Shown in pieces: positions 5,434 to 5,536 of a DNA stretch of 5,536 bases. A program made the position numbers and the translations under genes. Below the pieces are notes generated by a model that was not told where the DNA came from, did not search any database, and was given only the letters and a program-made list of their open reading frames with translations. The stretch comes from an uncultured Flavonifractor sp. (lineage in GTDB: Bacteria; Bacillota; Clostridia; Oscillospirales; Oscillospiraceae), in assembly GCA_910585415.1 (NCBI GenBank), contig CAJUDT010000122.1, positions 1 through 5,536 of the forward strand, given 5' to 3'. Numbering within the stretch: the stretch's first letter is position 1; every line of letters starts with the position of its first letter.

Positions 5434-5463
5434 TTGACAAATGGGTCTCTTGTCTACTATAAT
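5434..5463 (+). promoter_or_regulatory. Consensus sigma-A promoter of the tRNA-Pro gene
   Basis: A perfect -35 TTGACA (5434-5439) and a perfect -10 TATAAT (5458-5463) are separated by 18 bp. The transcript should start near 5470, about 15 nt before the mature tRNA. Such strength is usual for stable-RNA genes. Confidence 0.88.
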
Positions 5464-5484
5464 AAATAAGGTCTGTTTTGGCAT

Positions 5485-5536
5485 CCGGGTGTGGCGAAGC
5501 TTGGTATCGCGCTTGGTTCGGGTCCAAGAGGCCGTG
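5485..5536 (+). tRNA. tRNA-Pro (anticodon CGG), 3' end cut off by the window
   Basis: The first 52 nt fold as a tRNA: acceptor 5' strand CCGGGTG (5485-5491), T8 and G9, D-stem GCGA/TCGC (5494-5497, 5507-5510) with D-loop AGCTTGGTA, and anticodon stem CTTGG/CCAAG (5512-5516, 5524-5528). The seven-base anticodon loop is TTCGGGT, placing U33 before anticodon CGG (5519-5521) and G37 after it, as is standard for proline tRNAs. It should read CCG codons. The T-arm and the 3' acceptor strand lie beyond the window, so the acceptor pairing cannot be verified. Confidence 0.9.

Overview
The window looks like a chromosomal segment of a gut-type Clostridia bacterium, most likely an Oscillospiraceae/Ruminococcaceae relative (Flavonifractor/Oscillibacter-like). 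This is inferred from sigma-A-type promoters, strong GGAGG ribosome-binding sites, a GC-rich backbone, an ECF sigma factor paired with a DUF4179-like membrane protein, and SLH domains of the 'DAVLWAVE..ITSGT...TFLWR' style common in that group. No species can be named from the sequence alone.

Layout. Bases 1-285 are non-coding and GC-rich and hold two palindromes, one a 12-bp perfect stem resembling a dispersed palindromic repeat. A TrmO/TsaA-type tRNA t6A37 methyltransferase lies on the minus strand at 286-963. It has a well-formed sigma-A promoter and diverges from a plus-strand two-gene operon: an ECF sigma factor (1085-1558) overlapping by 8 nt a single-pass membrane protein that is probably its anti-sigma factor or sensor (1551-2648). 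A terminator-like hairpin follows at 2703-2733. A separate extended -10 promoter (2813-2841) and a leader of about 130 nt then drive a secreted surface protein of 608 residues (2981-4807). This protein has a signal peptide, about five WG-type repeats and three C-terminal SLH domains.

Downstream, 4808-4966 is dense in inverted repeats, including one terminator-like hairpin and one 17-bp stem. It is followed by the C-terminal remnant of an IS5-family transposase (about 4957-5308) and a probable right IS end at 5316. The remnant is broken by an in-frame TAA and by a 7-bp tandem duplication inside its catalytic signature. A near-consensus sigma-70 promoter (5434-5463) and the first 52 nt of a tRNA-Pro with anticodon CGG close the window.

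How the parts relate. The sigma/anti-sigma pair should form an envelope-responsive regulatory switch. The neighbouring SLH protein is a cell-surface protein, but it has its own promoter and nothing in the sequence ties it to that sigma factor. trmO and tRNA-Pro are housekeeping translation genes. I see no defence system, CRISPR array, biosynthetic cluster or clearly new system here. The most noteworthy signals are the hairpin cluster at 4830-4966, the exact lesion in the transposase, and the composition step inside the WG-SLH gene.
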